DNA of 64,000 nt from Crenobacter luteus (GCF_004345725.1 NZ_SLXG01000002.1:124001-188000), one strand, 5' to 3'. Numbered from the stretch's first letter, positions 1 through 8,463 are shown. The notes: generated by a model not told the origin, from the letters alone. Translations and numbers: made by a program.

Positions 1-775
1 CGGCCGGGATGATGCCGGCGGCGATGATCGCGGCGACCGCGTCGCCGCCACGCGCGACGTCGTCGAAGCTGGCCATGATCACCTGCGCGGTCTGCGGCTT
101 GGGCACCAGCCTGACCACCACCTCGGTGACCACCGCGAACATGCCTTCCGAGCCGATGAACACGCCCAGCAGGTCCAGCCCCGGCGCGTCCGGCGCCAGC
201 GAGCCGAATTCGACCGGCTCGCCGTCCATGGTGATCGCGCGCACCTTGAGCACGTTGTTCACCGTCAGGCCGTACTTCAGGCAGTGCACGCCGCCGGAGT
301 TCTCCGCCACGTTGCCGCCGATGGTGCAGGCGATCTGCGACGACGGGTCGGGTGCGTAGTAGAGGCCGTACGGCGCGGCCGCATCCGAGATCGCGAGGTT
401 GCGCACGCCCGGCTGGACGGTCGCGGTGCGCGCGACCGGGTCGACCTTGAGGATGTGCTTGAACCTGGCCAGCGACAGCACGAGGCCGTTCTCGATCGGC
501 ATCGCGCCGCCCGACAGCCCGGTGCCGGCGCCGCGCGGCACCACCGGCACGCGCAGCGCGTGGCAGGTCTTGAGGATGTGGCGGACCTCGTCCTCGGTTT
601 CCGGCAGCGCCACCGCCAGCGGCACGCGGCGGTAGGCGGACAGGCCGTCGCACTCGTAGGGCGTGGTGTCCTCGGCGTCGGTCAAGAGCCGGCAGCCGGC
701 GAGCGCGGCCGTCAGCGTCGCGATCAGTTCGGCGCGGTCGGCCGGGTCGGGCGGCAAGGTGTTCGGGTGCGACAC
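1..775 (-). CDS. glcD: Glycolate oxidase FAD subunit GlcD, 3' end cut by the window edge
   Basis: FAD-linked subunit of glycolate oxidase (GlcDEF), which oxidises glycolate to glyoxylate. About 258 N-terminal residues are present and the frame stays open to base 1, so the C-terminal half lies outside. Visible motifs are the FAD-binding stretch PRGAGTGLSGGA near residue 80, the GlcD-typical APYGLYYAPDPSSQ and the glycine-rich GGNVAENSGGVHCLKYG. The GTG start at 773-775 is chosen because a perfect AGGAGG (complement of 781-786) sits 5 bases upstream. It is transcribed divergently from a FadR-type GntR regulator, the usual place for a glycolate or lactate regulator. The related D-lactate dehydrogenase family is less likely given these motifs. 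Confidence 0.9.
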   Translation of the reverse strand, partial: MSHPNTLPPDPADRAELIATLTAALAGCRLLTDAEDTTPYECDGLSAYRRVPLAVALPETEDEVRHILKTCHALRVPVVPRGAGTGLSGGAMPIENGLVLSLARFKHILKVDPVARTATVQPGVRNLAISDAAAPYGLYYAPDPSSQIACTIGGNVAENSGGVHCLKYGLTVNNVLKVRAITMDGEPVEFGSLAPDAPGLDLLGVFIGSEGMFAVVTEVVVRLVPKPQTAQVIMASFDDVARGGDAVAAIIAAGIIPA

Positions 776-847
776 GGGGCCTCCTGCGTGGATGGGCTGG
801 CGCCGGCCGTGGGCGGCGCGCAAGGAGCGGCGATATCCCGGTATTCC

Positions 848-864
848 GGTATACTGGTATACCA
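848..864. promoter_or_regulatory. Candidate GntR operator between glcD and the GntR gene
   Basis: GGTATAC occurs at 848-854 and again at 856-862; the second copy lies in the perfect 10-bp palindrome TGGTATACCA (855-864). FadR-subfamily GntR proteins (PdhR, LldR, GlcC) bind palindromes of the general form TGGTnnnACCA, so this is the natural operator for the divergent regulator at 1013. Which promoter it controls is inference. Confidence 0.55.
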
Positions 865-1012
865 CTGCGGTCGATTGTGCGCCGGGACGCGGCGGTCGAG
901 GTAGAGAGGGAAAACCCTTGTGCCGGGGCGGGGCGGCGCGCGCTTTCAAAGCCCCGGGCGATGCAGTATCTTCGCGGGCGGTTTGCCAGCAAGTCAGAAA
1001 GAGGTGTGTTCC

Positions 1013-1732
1013 GTGCCGTTCAATGCGATTTCCCCGCCGCCGCGGCGCCGGCTGTCCGACATGGTCTACGAGCAGCTCGAGACGATGATCGTCGACGGCC
1101 TGCTCAAGCCCGGCGACGAGTTGCCGTCCGAGCGCGAGCTGGCCGAGCGCATGTCGGTGTCGCGTCCGCCGGTGCGCGAGGCGCTGCACAAGCTCGAGTC
1201 GCGCGGCCTGATCAGCCCGCGCGCCGAGGGCGGCTACCTGGTCGCCAACCCGGGCGAGGCGCTGGTCGCCGACCCGCTGACCCAGCTCTTGGCGCGCCAC
1301 CCGAAGGCGGTGGCCGACGTATTCGAGCTGCGCCACGGACTGGAGTCGCTGTCGGTCAGGCTGGCGGCCGAGCGCGCGACCGACGCCGACCTGGCGCGGC
1401 TGCGGGCCGCGATCGACGAGATGGAGGCGACCCACCGCGCGGGCGACGCCGGCGCGGCGCAGAAGCTGCCCGAGCTGGACGCGCGCTTTCACCTCTTGGT
1501 CGCCGAGGCCAGCCACAACGTCGCGCTGGTGCACGTGATGCAGGCGATCCACGAGCTCGTCGAGAGCGCGATCGCGCGCAACTACCGGCAGATGGACGGG
1601 CGCGAGGCCGACATCGCGCAGATGATCAGCCAGCATCGCGGCATCTACGACGCGATCGCCGCGCACGACGCGCAGGCCGGCGTCGGCGCGCTCGACGCGC
1701 ACCTGAACTTCATCCGCGACCGGCTGGGCTGA
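1013..1732 (+). CDS. FadR-subfamily GntR transcriptional regulator (GlcC/LldR/PdhR-like)
   Basis: A 239-residue DNA-binding regulator. The winged helix-turn-helix spans about residues 12-78 and includes PSERELAERMSVSRPPVREA, the signature of this family. An all-helical FCD ligand domain follows (about 95-225) with the usual Asp/His residues for a metal-bound carboxylate effector. The GTG start is preferred over an in-frame ATG at 920 because AAAGAGG lies just upstream and the protein then begins shortly before the helix-turn-helix. Its divergent position next to glcD suggests it senses glycolate or lactate and represses or activates glcD; that role is inferred from context. Confidence 0.85.
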   Translation: MPFNAISPPPRRRLSDMVYEQLETMIVDGLLKPGDELPSERELAERMSVSRPPVREALHKLESRGLISPRAEGGYLVANPGEALVADPLTQLLARHPKAVADVFELRHGLESLSVRLAAERATDADLARLRAAIDEMEATHRAGDAGAAQKLPELDARFHLLVAEASHNVALVHVMQAIHELVESAIARNYRQMDGREADIAQMISQHRGIYDAIAAHDAQAGVGALDAHLNFIRDRLG

Positions 1733-1768
1733 GCCGGTATGTGCTCGACCGGCGCTGGCCGGAGAGGC

Positions 1769-1796
1769 AAAAAAGCCCCGCGTTCGCGGGGCTTTT
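1769..1796. terminator. Bidirectional intrinsic terminator
   Basis: GC-rich hairpin GCCCCGCG-TT-CGCGGGGC flanked by an A-run on the left and a T-run on the right. It serves the GntR gene from the left and the diguanylate cyclase gene from the right. Confidence 0.85.
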
Positions 1797-1823
1797 AGCG
1801 CCGCCCGGCGGCCCGGTGCGGGC

Positions 1824-3029
1824 TCAGCCGGAAGCCAGCGGCGACGCGTCGCGCTGCCGCTTGGCGCGGTACATCATGTTGTCGGCGTGGCCGAGCAACT
1901 GTCTCTCGTCGTCGCCGTCCTCGGGGAAGTGCGCGATGCCGATGCTGGGACGGGTGAGGAGGGGCCGGCCGTCGAGGCCCAGCGGGGCGTCGAAGGCGTG
2001 CTGGATGCGCGCCGCGACGCGATGCGCGTAGTCGGGCAGCGCCTGGTCCTCGATCAGCACGACGAATTCGTCGCCACCGAGCCGCGCGACCGTGTCGGTT
2101 TCGCGCACGCACGTCTTCAGGCGCACGGCGAATGCCTGCAGCAGCCGGTCGCCGGCCTCGTGGCCCAGGGTGTCGTTGATCCGTTTGAATTTGTCCAGGT
2201 CGAGGTAGAGCAGCGCCAGACGGCTGCCGTCGCGGCGCGCCCGGGCGAGCGCCTGTTTCAGCCTGTCGTTCAGCAGGCCCCGGTTCGGCAGCCCGGTCAG
2301 CTCGTCGTAGCACGCCATGTGCAGCAGTCGGCCCTGCAACTGCTTGCGCTCGATCGCGGTCGCGATCTGCGCGCCGACATACTGCAGCAGTTCCAGATCC
2401 TCGGCGGCGTGCGGTGCGCAGTCCCCGCCGCCCTCGAGCACGAGCGCGCCGATCGTGCTCTCGCCGGCGCGCAGCGGCACGGCAAGGCGGCCCGCTTCAT
2501 CGCGCGGGACATCCGCCCGTCCGTGTTGTGCGTCGTGCAGCGCGACCGTGAAGCGCCGCCCGGGAAACAGCGCCGACACGATGGCGTGGATGCGCCGGTA
2601 CAGCGCGCTCAGGTCTTCCGCCGCGTGCGCCGCCTCGGAAATCGCGAACAGCGCCGCCTGCAGCGACTCGGCACGCTTGCGCTCGCTGATGTCGTGCGCG
2701 ACGGCGATGCGGAAGCGGTCCTTCTCCGACCAGCGGGCCGACCAGCGGATGTGGACGGTCCGGCCGTCCTTGTGGATGTAGCGGTTCTCGAAGTGGGGGT
2801 TGGGCCGTCCGGCCATGATGTCGCGGGCGGCCTGCAGCGTCCTGTCCAGGTCGTCCGGGTGGATGAGTGCCGTCATCGGCTGCCCGACCATTTCGCCGGG
2901 CGTGTAGCCGAAGATGCGCTCGGCGGCGGCGCTGACGAACAGGAAGCGTCCCTCGGCGTCGACGACGCAGATCGCGTCGAGCAGCAGGTCGGAGAAGTTC
3001 GTCAGGTCGAAAAGCGTGTCGTTGCTCAT
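1824..3029 (-). CDS. PAS-GAF-GGDEF diguanylate cyclase
   Basis: A 401-residue soluble signalling protein predicted to make cyclic di-GMP from two GTP. A PAS sensor occupies about residues 10-118 and ends in the linker DISERKRAE. A GAF-like segment follows at about 130-235, then a GGDEF catalytic domain at about 240-395. The active loop RLGGDEFVVLIE is intact near residue 318. An RxxD product-inhibition site (RETD) lies at the right distance before it, so feedback inhibition by c-di-GMP is expected. No membrane segment or signal peptide is seen. The input signal cannot be told from the sequence. Confidence 0.9.
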   Translation of the reverse strand: MSNDTLFDLTNFSDLLLDAICVVDAEGRFLFVSAAAERIFGYTPGEMVGQPMTALIHPDDLDRTLQAARDIMAGRPNPHFENRYIHKDGRTVHIRWSARWSEKDRFRIAVAHDISERKRAESLQAALFAISEAAHAAEDLSALYRRIHAIVSALFPGRRFTVALHDAQHGRADVPRDEAGRLAVPLRAGESTIGALVLEGGGDCAPHAAEDLELLQYVGAQIATAIERKQLQGRLLHMACYDELTGLPNRGLLNDRLKQALARARRDGSRLALLYLDLDKFKRINDTLGHEAGDRLLQAFAVRLKTCVRETDTVARLGGDEFVVLIEDQALPDYAHRVAARIQHAFDAPLGLDGRPLLTRPSIGIAHFPEDGDDERQLLGHADNMMYRAKRQRDASPLASG

Positions 3030-3234
3030 GCCGGTCGCACTCGTGTCGGGGTGGTGCGTATCGTCAGGCGGGCACTCCCTCGAGTCATGCGCTTTGCCCG
3101 GGACGTGTCGTCTGTTCGTAGTCTAGGGAGGAAAGGGGGGCGTGGCTATCGCTTCGTGAGGCGGGCCGGCCGGCGACCGACGGCAAGGGGGCAAAGGGTG
3201 GGGCGCCGGGCGGTGGGGAAGGCCGGCGAAAAGG

Positions 3235-3262
3235 CAAAAGCCCCCGGGTAAGGGGGGGCTTG
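3235..3262 (-). terminator. Intrinsic terminator downstream of tRNA-Ala
   Basis: On the minus strand a GCCCCCC...GGGGGC hairpin is followed by a short T-run (complement of AAAA at 3236-3239). It lies 60-90 bases beyond the 3' end of the tRNA. Confidence 0.7.
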
Positions 3263-3322
3263 GCGGTGCGGGCCGGGCAGACGGCTTGCGCGAGGGGGCA
3301 CCCCGCAAGCCATTGAATTCGC

Positions 3323-3398
<76 letters not shown>

Positions 3399-3408
3399 TA
3401 CGGCGACG

Positions 3409-3438
3409 ATTCTACTTCGGCTGGCACGCGGCTGACAA
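3409..3438 (-). promoter_or_regulatory. Sigma-70 promoter of tRNA-Ala
   Basis: On the minus strand TTGTCA (complement of 3433-3438) and TAGAAT (complement of 3409-3414) are separated by 18 bases. The -10 box lies 10 bases before the mature tRNA 5' end. Confidence 0.7.
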
Positions 3439-3496
3439 GCGGGGGTGCCGGCTGCGCGTTTTGCGGTACACTAGCGCGGTTTAGTGGAGGTCAAGC

Positions 3497-3682
3497 ATGA
3501 GCATGTACCAGTCGGATTTCACCCGTTTCATGAACGGTTTTCTCGAGCAGAACCCCCAGGTGGATTCGCAGCGCCGCGAGCTGCGCCTGACCTGGTGGGA
3601 CCGCAAGCTCGACCTGGACGAGCAGCGCCGCTTCAAGGAGGCGCGCGTGCCGCAAAAGCCCTATGTCTACCAGCCCGACTGA
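3497..3682 (+). CDS. DUF3460 family small protein
   Basis: A 61-residue soluble, charged protein starting MSMYQSDFTRFMNGFLEQ and ending VPQKPYVYQPD. It matches what I know of DUF3460, a short family of unknown function found almost only in betaproteobacteria. AGTGGAGG (3483-3490) upstream supports this start. It stands alone, with tRNA-Ala divergent on one side and a terminator on the other. No function can be assigned. Confidence 0.75.
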   Translation: MSMYQSDFTRFMNGFLEQNPQVDSQRRELRLTWWDRKLDLDEQRRFKEARVPQKPYVYQPD

Positions 3683-3704
3683 TAGCCCGGCGAGCGCAGC
3701 CAGA

Positions 3705-3724
3705 ACGCCCTTTCGGGCGTTTTG
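3705..3724 (+). terminator. Intrinsic terminator after the DUF3460 gene
   Basis: Hairpin ACGCCC-TTTC-GGGCGT followed by TTTTG. It sits only about 20 bases before the next start codon. Confidence 0.8.
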
Positions 3725-3742
3725 TCATTTGAAAGGGACAAG

Positions 3743-4408
3743 ATGACGCGGCGAACCCTTTCGCTCGACGGGCGTCTGTACGATTACCTGCTTGGCGTCG
3801 GCGTGAAGGAGTCGCCGGCGCTGGCGCGGCTGCGCGAGGCGACCGCCGGCCACCGGCTCGCGAAGATGCAGCTCGCGCCCGAGCAGGGCGCGCTGCTGCA
3901 GTGGCTGGTGCGGCTGACCGGCGCGCGCCGCTATCTGGAGATCGGCGTGTTCACCGGCTACAGCGCGCTGGCGGTGGCCGAGGCGCTGCCCGCCGACGGC
4001 CGCGTCGTCGCCTGCGACGTGTCCGACAGCTTCACGCGGATCGCGCGCGAGCACTGGCGCGCGGCCGGCGTGGCGGACAGGATCGACCTCAGGCTCGCGC
4101 CGGCGCTCGACACGCTGGCGGCGCTGTTGGCCGAGGGCCGCGCCGCGAGCTTCGACTTCGCGCTGATCGACGCCGACAAGCCGAACACGCCGGCCTACTT
4201 CGAGGCCTGCCTGAAGCTGGTGCGCCCGGGCGGCGTGATCGCGATCGACAACGTGTTCCTGAACGGACGGGTCGCCGAGCCGCAGCCCGACGACCCGCCC
4301 GGCGTCGCCATCCTCGCCGCCTTCAACGCGGCGCTGCGCGACGACGCGCGCGTCGACGCGACCGTGCTGCCGATCGGCGACGGCCTGACGCTGGCGCGCG
4401 TGCGCTGA
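3743..4408 (+). CDS. SAM-dependent O-methyltransferase, caffeoyl-CoA type
   Basis: A 221-residue class I methyltransferase of the bacterial catechol or caffeoyl-CoA O-methyltransferase group. The SAM-binding motif I YLEIGVFTGYSALAVA lies near residue 65. The family metal-site segment LIDADKPN is near residue 140, and VRPGGVIAIDNVFLNGRV follows. The ATG at 3743 is chosen because GAAAGGGAC lies just upstream; an in-frame TTG at 3722 falls inside the preceding terminator. Its stop is only 22 bases before tolR, so it occupies the place where tolQ is normally found. The physiological substrate is unknown. Confidence 0.85.
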   Translation: MTRRTLSLDGRLYDYLLGVGVKESPALARLREATAGHRLAKMQLAPEQGALLQWLVRLTGARRYLEIGVFTGYSALAVAEALPADGRVVACDVSDSFTRIAREHWRAAGVADRIDLRLAPALDTLAALLAEGRAASFDFALIDADKPNTPAYFEACLKLVRPGGVIAIDNVFLNGRVAEPQPDDPPGVAILAAFNAALRDDARVDATVLPIGDGLTLARVR

Positions 4409-4430
4409 CGAAAGACGAGATGACATCGAG

Positions 4431-4844
4431 ATGCTGAACCGACGCCCCCGCCGCCAGATGAACCAGATGAACGTCGTGCCTTATATCGACGTGATGCTGG
4501 TGCTCTTGGTGATCTTCATGGTGACCACGCCGCTGTTCACGCCCGGCGTGATCGACGTGCCCAGCGTGTCGAACGCGCGCGCGCCGGACAGCCGGCCGCT
4601 CGAATTGCTGCTGGCGGCCGACGGCGGCGTGCAACTGGTCGACGAGAACGACCGGCAGACCTTCGCGTCGATGGCCGCGGCGCTGCCGCGCGTCGCCGAG
4701 CTGGCCGGCTCCGGCCGCCCGGTCGCGGTGTCGGCGTCCGGCGAGTCGAAGTACCAGGACGTGGTGAAGGTCGCCGACGAGCTGTACCGCGCCGGCGTCA
4801 AGCGCGTCGCGCTGACCGTCAGGCAGGAGAACGCAGCGCGATGA
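4431..4844 (+). CDS. tolR: TolR, inner-membrane proton-channel subunit of the Tol-Pal system
   Basis: A 137-residue ExbD/TolR protein. The single transmembrane helix VVPYIDVMLVLLVIFMVTTP (about residues 15-36) holds the conserved Asp used in proton-driven coupling. A periplasmic domain follows, ending in DVVKVADELYRAGVKRVALTV. TolR normally works with TolQ and TolA to energise outer-membrane constriction at division. Its stop overlaps the tolA start (ATGA). The immediate upstream gene is a methyltransferase rather than tolQ. No strong ribosome site is visible; the start keeps the family's basic N-terminus. Confidence 0.92.
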   Translation: MLNRRPRRQMNQMNVVPYIDVMLVLLVIFMVTTPLFTPGVIDVPSVSNARAPDSRPLELLLAADGGVQLVDENDRQTFASMAAALPRVAELAGSGRPVAVSASGESKYQDVVKVADELYRAGVKRVALTVRQENAAR

Positions 4845-5722
4845 GCACGCGTCGAGCCTGGCCGTGGTTCGCTTCCGCCGCGCTGCACGCCGTGCTCGCC
4901 CTGGCGGTGCTGTGGGCGCAGTGGTGGCAGCCGCAGCGCGAGACGCCGCGCGCGCTGTCGGTCGAGCTGTGGGAGGGCGCGGCTGCGCCGGCGGCCCAGA
5001 GCGCGGCGGCCGACGTCGAGCCGGTCGCGCCGGTCGAAGCGCCGCCGCCCGCGCCAGAACCCGCCCCCGCGCCGCCGCCCACCCCGCCGGCCGAGGTCAA
5101 CCTCGGACGCAAGCCGCCGAAGGAGGCGCCGCCGCGGGCCGACATGCGGGCCGAAGCGCCGAAACCGGAGCGCCCGCCCAGGGTCGAAGCAAGACCCGAA
5201 CCCAGGCCCGAACCGAAACCGCAGCCGAAGCCCGAAGCCAAGCCGAAGGTCGAGGCGAAGACCGGCGCCAGGCCCGCGCCGGACAAGGCGGCGACAGCCG
5301 CCAAGCCGGCCGCGCGCGCCAGCCAGGAGGCCGACGACCTGTTGGCCGAGCTCGGCCAGGGCAGCCGGGGTGCCGGCCGCGACCGCGCGACGCAGGCCGG
5401 TGCGAAGGGGCAGGGCGCCGAGGGCGGTGCGGCGAACGGCTCGGCCAACCTTGCGGCCTACCAGAACCGGGTCGTGCAGAAGCTGAGGCCGCTGGTCGAG
5501 GTGCCGGACGACCTGACCGGCAACCCGTCGGTCGAGCTGCGCGTCGCGCTGCTGCCCAGCCTCGAGGTGCGCTCGGTGCAACTGGTCCGCTCGAGCGGCC
5601 ACGCCGGCTACGACGCGGCGGTGCAGCGCGCCGTCCGCGAGGCGCGCACCTTCCCGAGCCTGATGGACGGCATGACGTTCGACGACGTACGCACCGTCAG
5701 GCTGGTGTTCCGGCCGCGTTGA
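4841..5722 (+). CDS. tolA: TolA, periplasm-spanning link of the Tol-Pal system
   Basis: A 293-residue protein with a short cytoplasmic N-terminus and one membrane helix at about residues 9-27. A long Pro/Ala/Glu/Lys-rich stalk (about 50-170) follows, with repeats of the PEPKP type. A compact C-terminal domain (about 200-293) resembles TolA-III/TonB and includes SSGHAGYDAAVQRAV. TolA bridges the inner-membrane motor to TolB and Pal. The stalk is richer in proline than the helical stalk of E. coli TolA. A CTCGGCCAACCTT copy at 5440-5452 is read here as Ser-Ala-Asn-Leu. Confidence 0.88.
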   Translation: MSTRRAWPWFASAALHAVLALAVLWAQWWQPQRETPRALSVELWEGAAAPAAQSAAADVEPVAPVEAPPPAPEPAPAPPPTPPAEVNLGRKPPKEAPPRADMRAEAPKPERPPRVEARPEPRPEPKPQPKPEAKPKVEAKTGARPAPDKAATAAKPAARASQEADDLLAELGQGSRGAGRDRATQAGAKGQGAEGGAANGSANLAAYQNRVVQKLRPLVEVPDDLTGNPSVELRVALLPSLEVRSVQLVRSSGHAGYDAAVQRAVREARTFPSLMDGMTFDDVRTVRLVFRPR

Positions 5723-5756
5723 GCCGGCCGCGCCGTTGAACCTAGCAGGAGAATCC

Positions 5757-7055
5757 ATGTCGATGACTATTCCCACCCCGTGGCGCCGCTGGCTGTCCGG
5801 GCTCGTGTTCGCCGCCGTCGCGCTCGTCGCGCGCGCCGAGATGACGGTCGAGATCGTCGGTGGCGACGCCGGCCGGCTGCCGATCGCCGTCGTGCCGTTC
5901 AAGGACGAGGCCAGCCGCGTGCGCGAAGCGCTGACGCCGACGGTGAAGGGCGATCTGGGCTTCACCGGCGTGTTCCGGCTGCTGCCGACCGACGGCGTCG
6001 CCAACCTGCCGTTCGCGCCGGGCGAGATCCGCCACGCCGACTGGCAGGCGGCCGGCGCGAAGTACCTGGCGGTCGGCCGCGTCGAGCCGGCGTCGGGCGG
6101 GCAGGTGAGGATACGCTTCGAACTGGTCGAGGTCGGCAGCCGCCGCCAGCTGACGCAGGGCGAGTTCACCGTCGGTCCCGAGCGCGCGCGCGACGTCGCG
6201 CACACCATCGCCGACATGATCTACGAAGCGGTCACCGGGCAGCGCGGGGTGTTCAACACCCGCATCGCCTACGTGATGAAGAGCGGGCGCGACTACCTGC
6301 TGCAGATCGCCGACGTCGACGGCGGCCGGCCGCAGACGGTGCTGCGCTCGAAGGAGCCGATCATCTCGCCGGCCTGGTCGCCCGACGGGTCGCGGCTTGC
6401 CTACGTGTCGTTCGAGACCAGGAAGCCGGTGGTGTGGGTGCAGAACCTGGCCACCGGCGCGCGGCGCGCGGTCGGCAACTTCAAGGGCAGCAACTCGGCG
6501 CCGGCGTGGAGTCCGGACGGTACGCGGCTGGCGCTGACGCTGACCACCAGCGGCAACTCGCAGATCTACGTGATGAACGCCGACGGCGGCAGCCCACGCC
6601 GCGTCGCTTACAGCGACGCGATCGACACCGAGCCGACCTGGACGCCGGACGGCGCGAGCCTCTTGTTCGTGTCCGACCGCAGCGGCGGCCCGCAGATCTA
6701 CCGCGTCGACGCCGGCGGCGGCACGCCGCAGCGGCTGACCTGGCAGGGTAGCTACAATGTGTCGCCCAAGGTGTCGCCGGACGGCCGGCGCTTCACCTAC
6801 ATCCGCAAGGAGGGCGCGCGCTTTCGCGTGATGCTGCAGGAGTTCGGCTCCAGCGACGCGCGCGTGCTGTCCGACGCCGCCTACAACGAGCGCCCGAGCT
6901 TCGCGCCGAACGGCCAGATGGTGCTGTACGCCAGCGACGAGGGCCGCAAGAGCGTGCTGTACGCGGCGCACCCGGAGAGCGGCCAGCGCATCCGGCTCGG
7001 CACCGTCGACGGCGACGTGCAGGACCCGGCCTGGGGGCCGTTCAATACGCCTTAA
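5757..7055 (+). CDS. tolB: TolB, periplasmic beta-propeller of the Tol-Pal system
   Basis: A 432-residue secreted protein. A signal peptide ends near VALVARA, and a small N-terminal domain is followed by a six-bladed propeller. Its repeated strands include PAWSPDGSRLAYVS, PAWSPDGTRLALTL and PTWTPDGASLLFVS. TolB binds Pal and TolA. The ATG at 5757 is chosen because AGGAG (5748-5752) lies just before it; the longer frame from 5736 adds seven residues ahead of the signal peptide. It sits 34 bases after tolA and 20 bases before pal. Confidence 0.95.
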   Translation: MSMTIPTPWRRWLSGLVFAAVALVARAEMTVEIVGGDAGRLPIAVVPFKDEASRVREALTPTVKGDLGFTGVFRLLPTDGVANLPFAPGEIRHADWQAAGAKYLAVGRVEPASGGQVRIRFELVEVGSRRQLTQGEFTVGPERARDVAHTIADMIYEAVTGQRGVFNTRIAYVMKSGRDYLLQIADVDGGRPQTVLRSKEPIISPAWSPDGSRLAYVSFETRKPVVWVQNLATGARRAVGNFKGSNSAPAWSPDGTRLALTLTTSGNSQIYVMNADGGSPRRVAYSDAIDTEPTWTPDGASLLFVSDRSGGPQIYRVDAGGGTPQRLTWQGSYNVSPKVSPDGRRFTYIRKEGARFRVMLQEFGSSDARVLSDAAYNERPSFAPNGQMVLYASDEGRKSVLYAAHPESGQRIRLGTVDGDVQDPAWGPFNTP

Positions 7056-7075
7056 CCCAAGAAAAAGGAAATGCC

Positions 7076-7597
7076 ATGAACTGGAAGACCTCGCTGATCG
7101 GCTTGTCCATCGTCGCCGCGCTGGCGGCCTGCTCGAGCACCAAGCCGGCCGACGCCGGCGCCGCGGCTGCCGGCAGCGGTGCGACCATCGTCGACGGCAG
7201 CGGCGCGGGTGGCGCCGGCGGTGCCGGCGCGCTCGACCCGCTGAAAGACCCGAACAGCCCGCTGGCCAAGCGCAGCGTCTACTTCGACTTCGACTCGTCG
7301 GCGCTGCGCGACGCCGACAAGGCCACCGTGTCGGCGCACGCCGGCTACCTGGCCGGCCGCCCGGAGCAGGCCGTGCAGATCCAGGGCAACACCGACGCGC
7401 GCGGCAGCCGCGAATACAACCTCGCGCTCGGCCAACGTCGCGCCGAGGCGGTGAAGAAGTCGCTGCAGGTGCTGGGCGTCAAGGAGAGCCAGGTCGAGGC
7501 GGTCAGCTACGGCAAGGAGAAGCCGCGCGCCACCGGTAACAGCGAGGCCGACCACGCCGAGAACCGCCGCGCCGACATCGTCTACGACGGCCGCTAA
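7076..7597 (+). CDS. pal: Pal, peptidoglycan-associated outer-membrane lipoprotein
   Basis: A 173-residue lipoprotein. The signal peptide ends in the lipobox LAAC with Cys at residue 19, followed by a Gly/Ala-rich linker. An OmpA-like peptidoglycan-binding domain (about 63-173) contains VYFDFDSSALR and NTDARGSREYNLALGQRRA, the region that binds diaminopimelate. It anchors the outer membrane to peptidoglycan and is released by TolB. AAAAAGGAAA precedes the ATG. Confidence 0.95.
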   Translation: MNWKTSLIGLSIVAALAACSSTKPADAGAAAAGSGATIVDGSGAGGAGGAGALDPLKDPNSPLAKRSVYFDFDSSALRDADKATVSAHAGYLAGRPEQAVQIQGNTDARGSREYNLALGQRRAEAVKKSLQVLGVKESQVEAVSYGKEKPRATGNSEADHAENRRADIVYDGR

Positions 7598-7623
7598 GCG
7601 CCGCGCCCCCTGTGTCAGAACCG

Positions 7624-7645
7624 GACCGGGCCTGCGTGCCCGGTC
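7624..7645 (+). terminator. Hairpin between pal and cpoB
   Basis: GACCGGGC and GCCCGGTC form an 8-bp stem with a 6-base loop, followed by TTGTC, which is a poor T-run. It may partly terminate or protect the tolR-pal message before cpoB. Confidence 0.5.
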
Positions 7646-7667
7646 TTGTCCGTTCCGAGGAGTCACC

Positions 7668-8417
7668 ATGAGACTGCCCCCCCGCCTGATCGCCGCCGGC
7701 CTGCTGCTCGGCGCCGTGGCCGGCTGCGCCACGACCGGCGAGGTCGAGGAAACCCGCCGCCAGATCGAGTCGGTCAACCGGCAGGCGCAGCAGCGCCTTG
7801 AGCAGATCGAAACCAAGCTGTCGAACGAGAAGCTGCTCGAGATGATCGGCCAGATCGACGGCCTGCGCGCCGAAGTCGCACGCCTGAAGGGCGAGGTCGA
7901 GATGCAGGCCTATAACCTGCAGACCACGCAGAAGCGCCAGAACGACCTCTACAACGACCTCGACGGCCGGCTCGGCCGGATCGAGGGCGGCGCCGAGAAG
8001 CCGGCCCCGGCCAGCGCCGTCGCACCGCCGCCGGCCGAGGAGAAGGCGCAGGCCGGCCCGGACTTCGAGCGCGCGCTGACGCTGTTGCGCAACCGCGACT
8101 TTCCGAAGGCGACCGACGCGCTGCAGCGCTACCTCGCCGCCAACCCGGCGGCCGACCAGGCGCCGGACGCGCAATACTGGCTCGGCGTCGCGCACACCGC
8201 GCAGAAGCAGTACGACGCGGCGATCGACATCCACCGCCGCTTCGCCGACAAGTACCCCAACCATCCGAAGGCGCCCGACGCCTTGCGCAACGTCGCCAAC
8301 TGCCAGCGCGACCTCGGCCAGGCCGACATCGCGCGCGCGACGCTCAACCGTCTGATCAAGCTCTACCCGAAGAGCGCCGCCGCCGCGCGCGCGCGCGAAG
8401 AGCTGCCCAAGCTATAA
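7668..8417 (+). CDS. cpoB: CpoB (YbgF), cell-division coordinator
   Basis: A 249-residue envelope protein. An N-terminal signal is followed by a coiled coil at about residues 24-100 (QQRLEQIETKL, DLYNDLDGRLGRIE), which trimerises in the family. Tetratricopeptide repeats fill about 125-249 (PDAQYWLGVAHTAQKQYDAAI). CpoB coordinates Tol with PBP1b during septation. The signal peptide ends AVAGC, which reads as a lipobox; E. coli CpoB is soluble in the periplasm, so membrane anchoring would be a difference. AGGAG precedes the ATG. Confidence 0.88.
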   Translation: MRLPPRLIAAGLLLGAVAGCATTGEVEETRRQIESVNRQAQQRLEQIETKLSNEKLLEMIGQIDGLRAEVARLKGEVEMQAYNLQTTQKRQNDLYNDLDGRLGRIEGGAEKPAPASAVAPPPAEEKAQAGPDFERALTLLRNRDFPKATDALQRYLAANPAADQAPDAQYWLGVAHTAQKQYDAAIDIHRRFADKYPNHPKAPDALRNVANCQRDLGQADIARATLNRLIKLYPKSAAAARAREELPKL

Positions 8418-8463
8418 AGGGAAGACCGGTCCGCCCGCGCCGCCCTCCTAGGGACCGCCCCGA

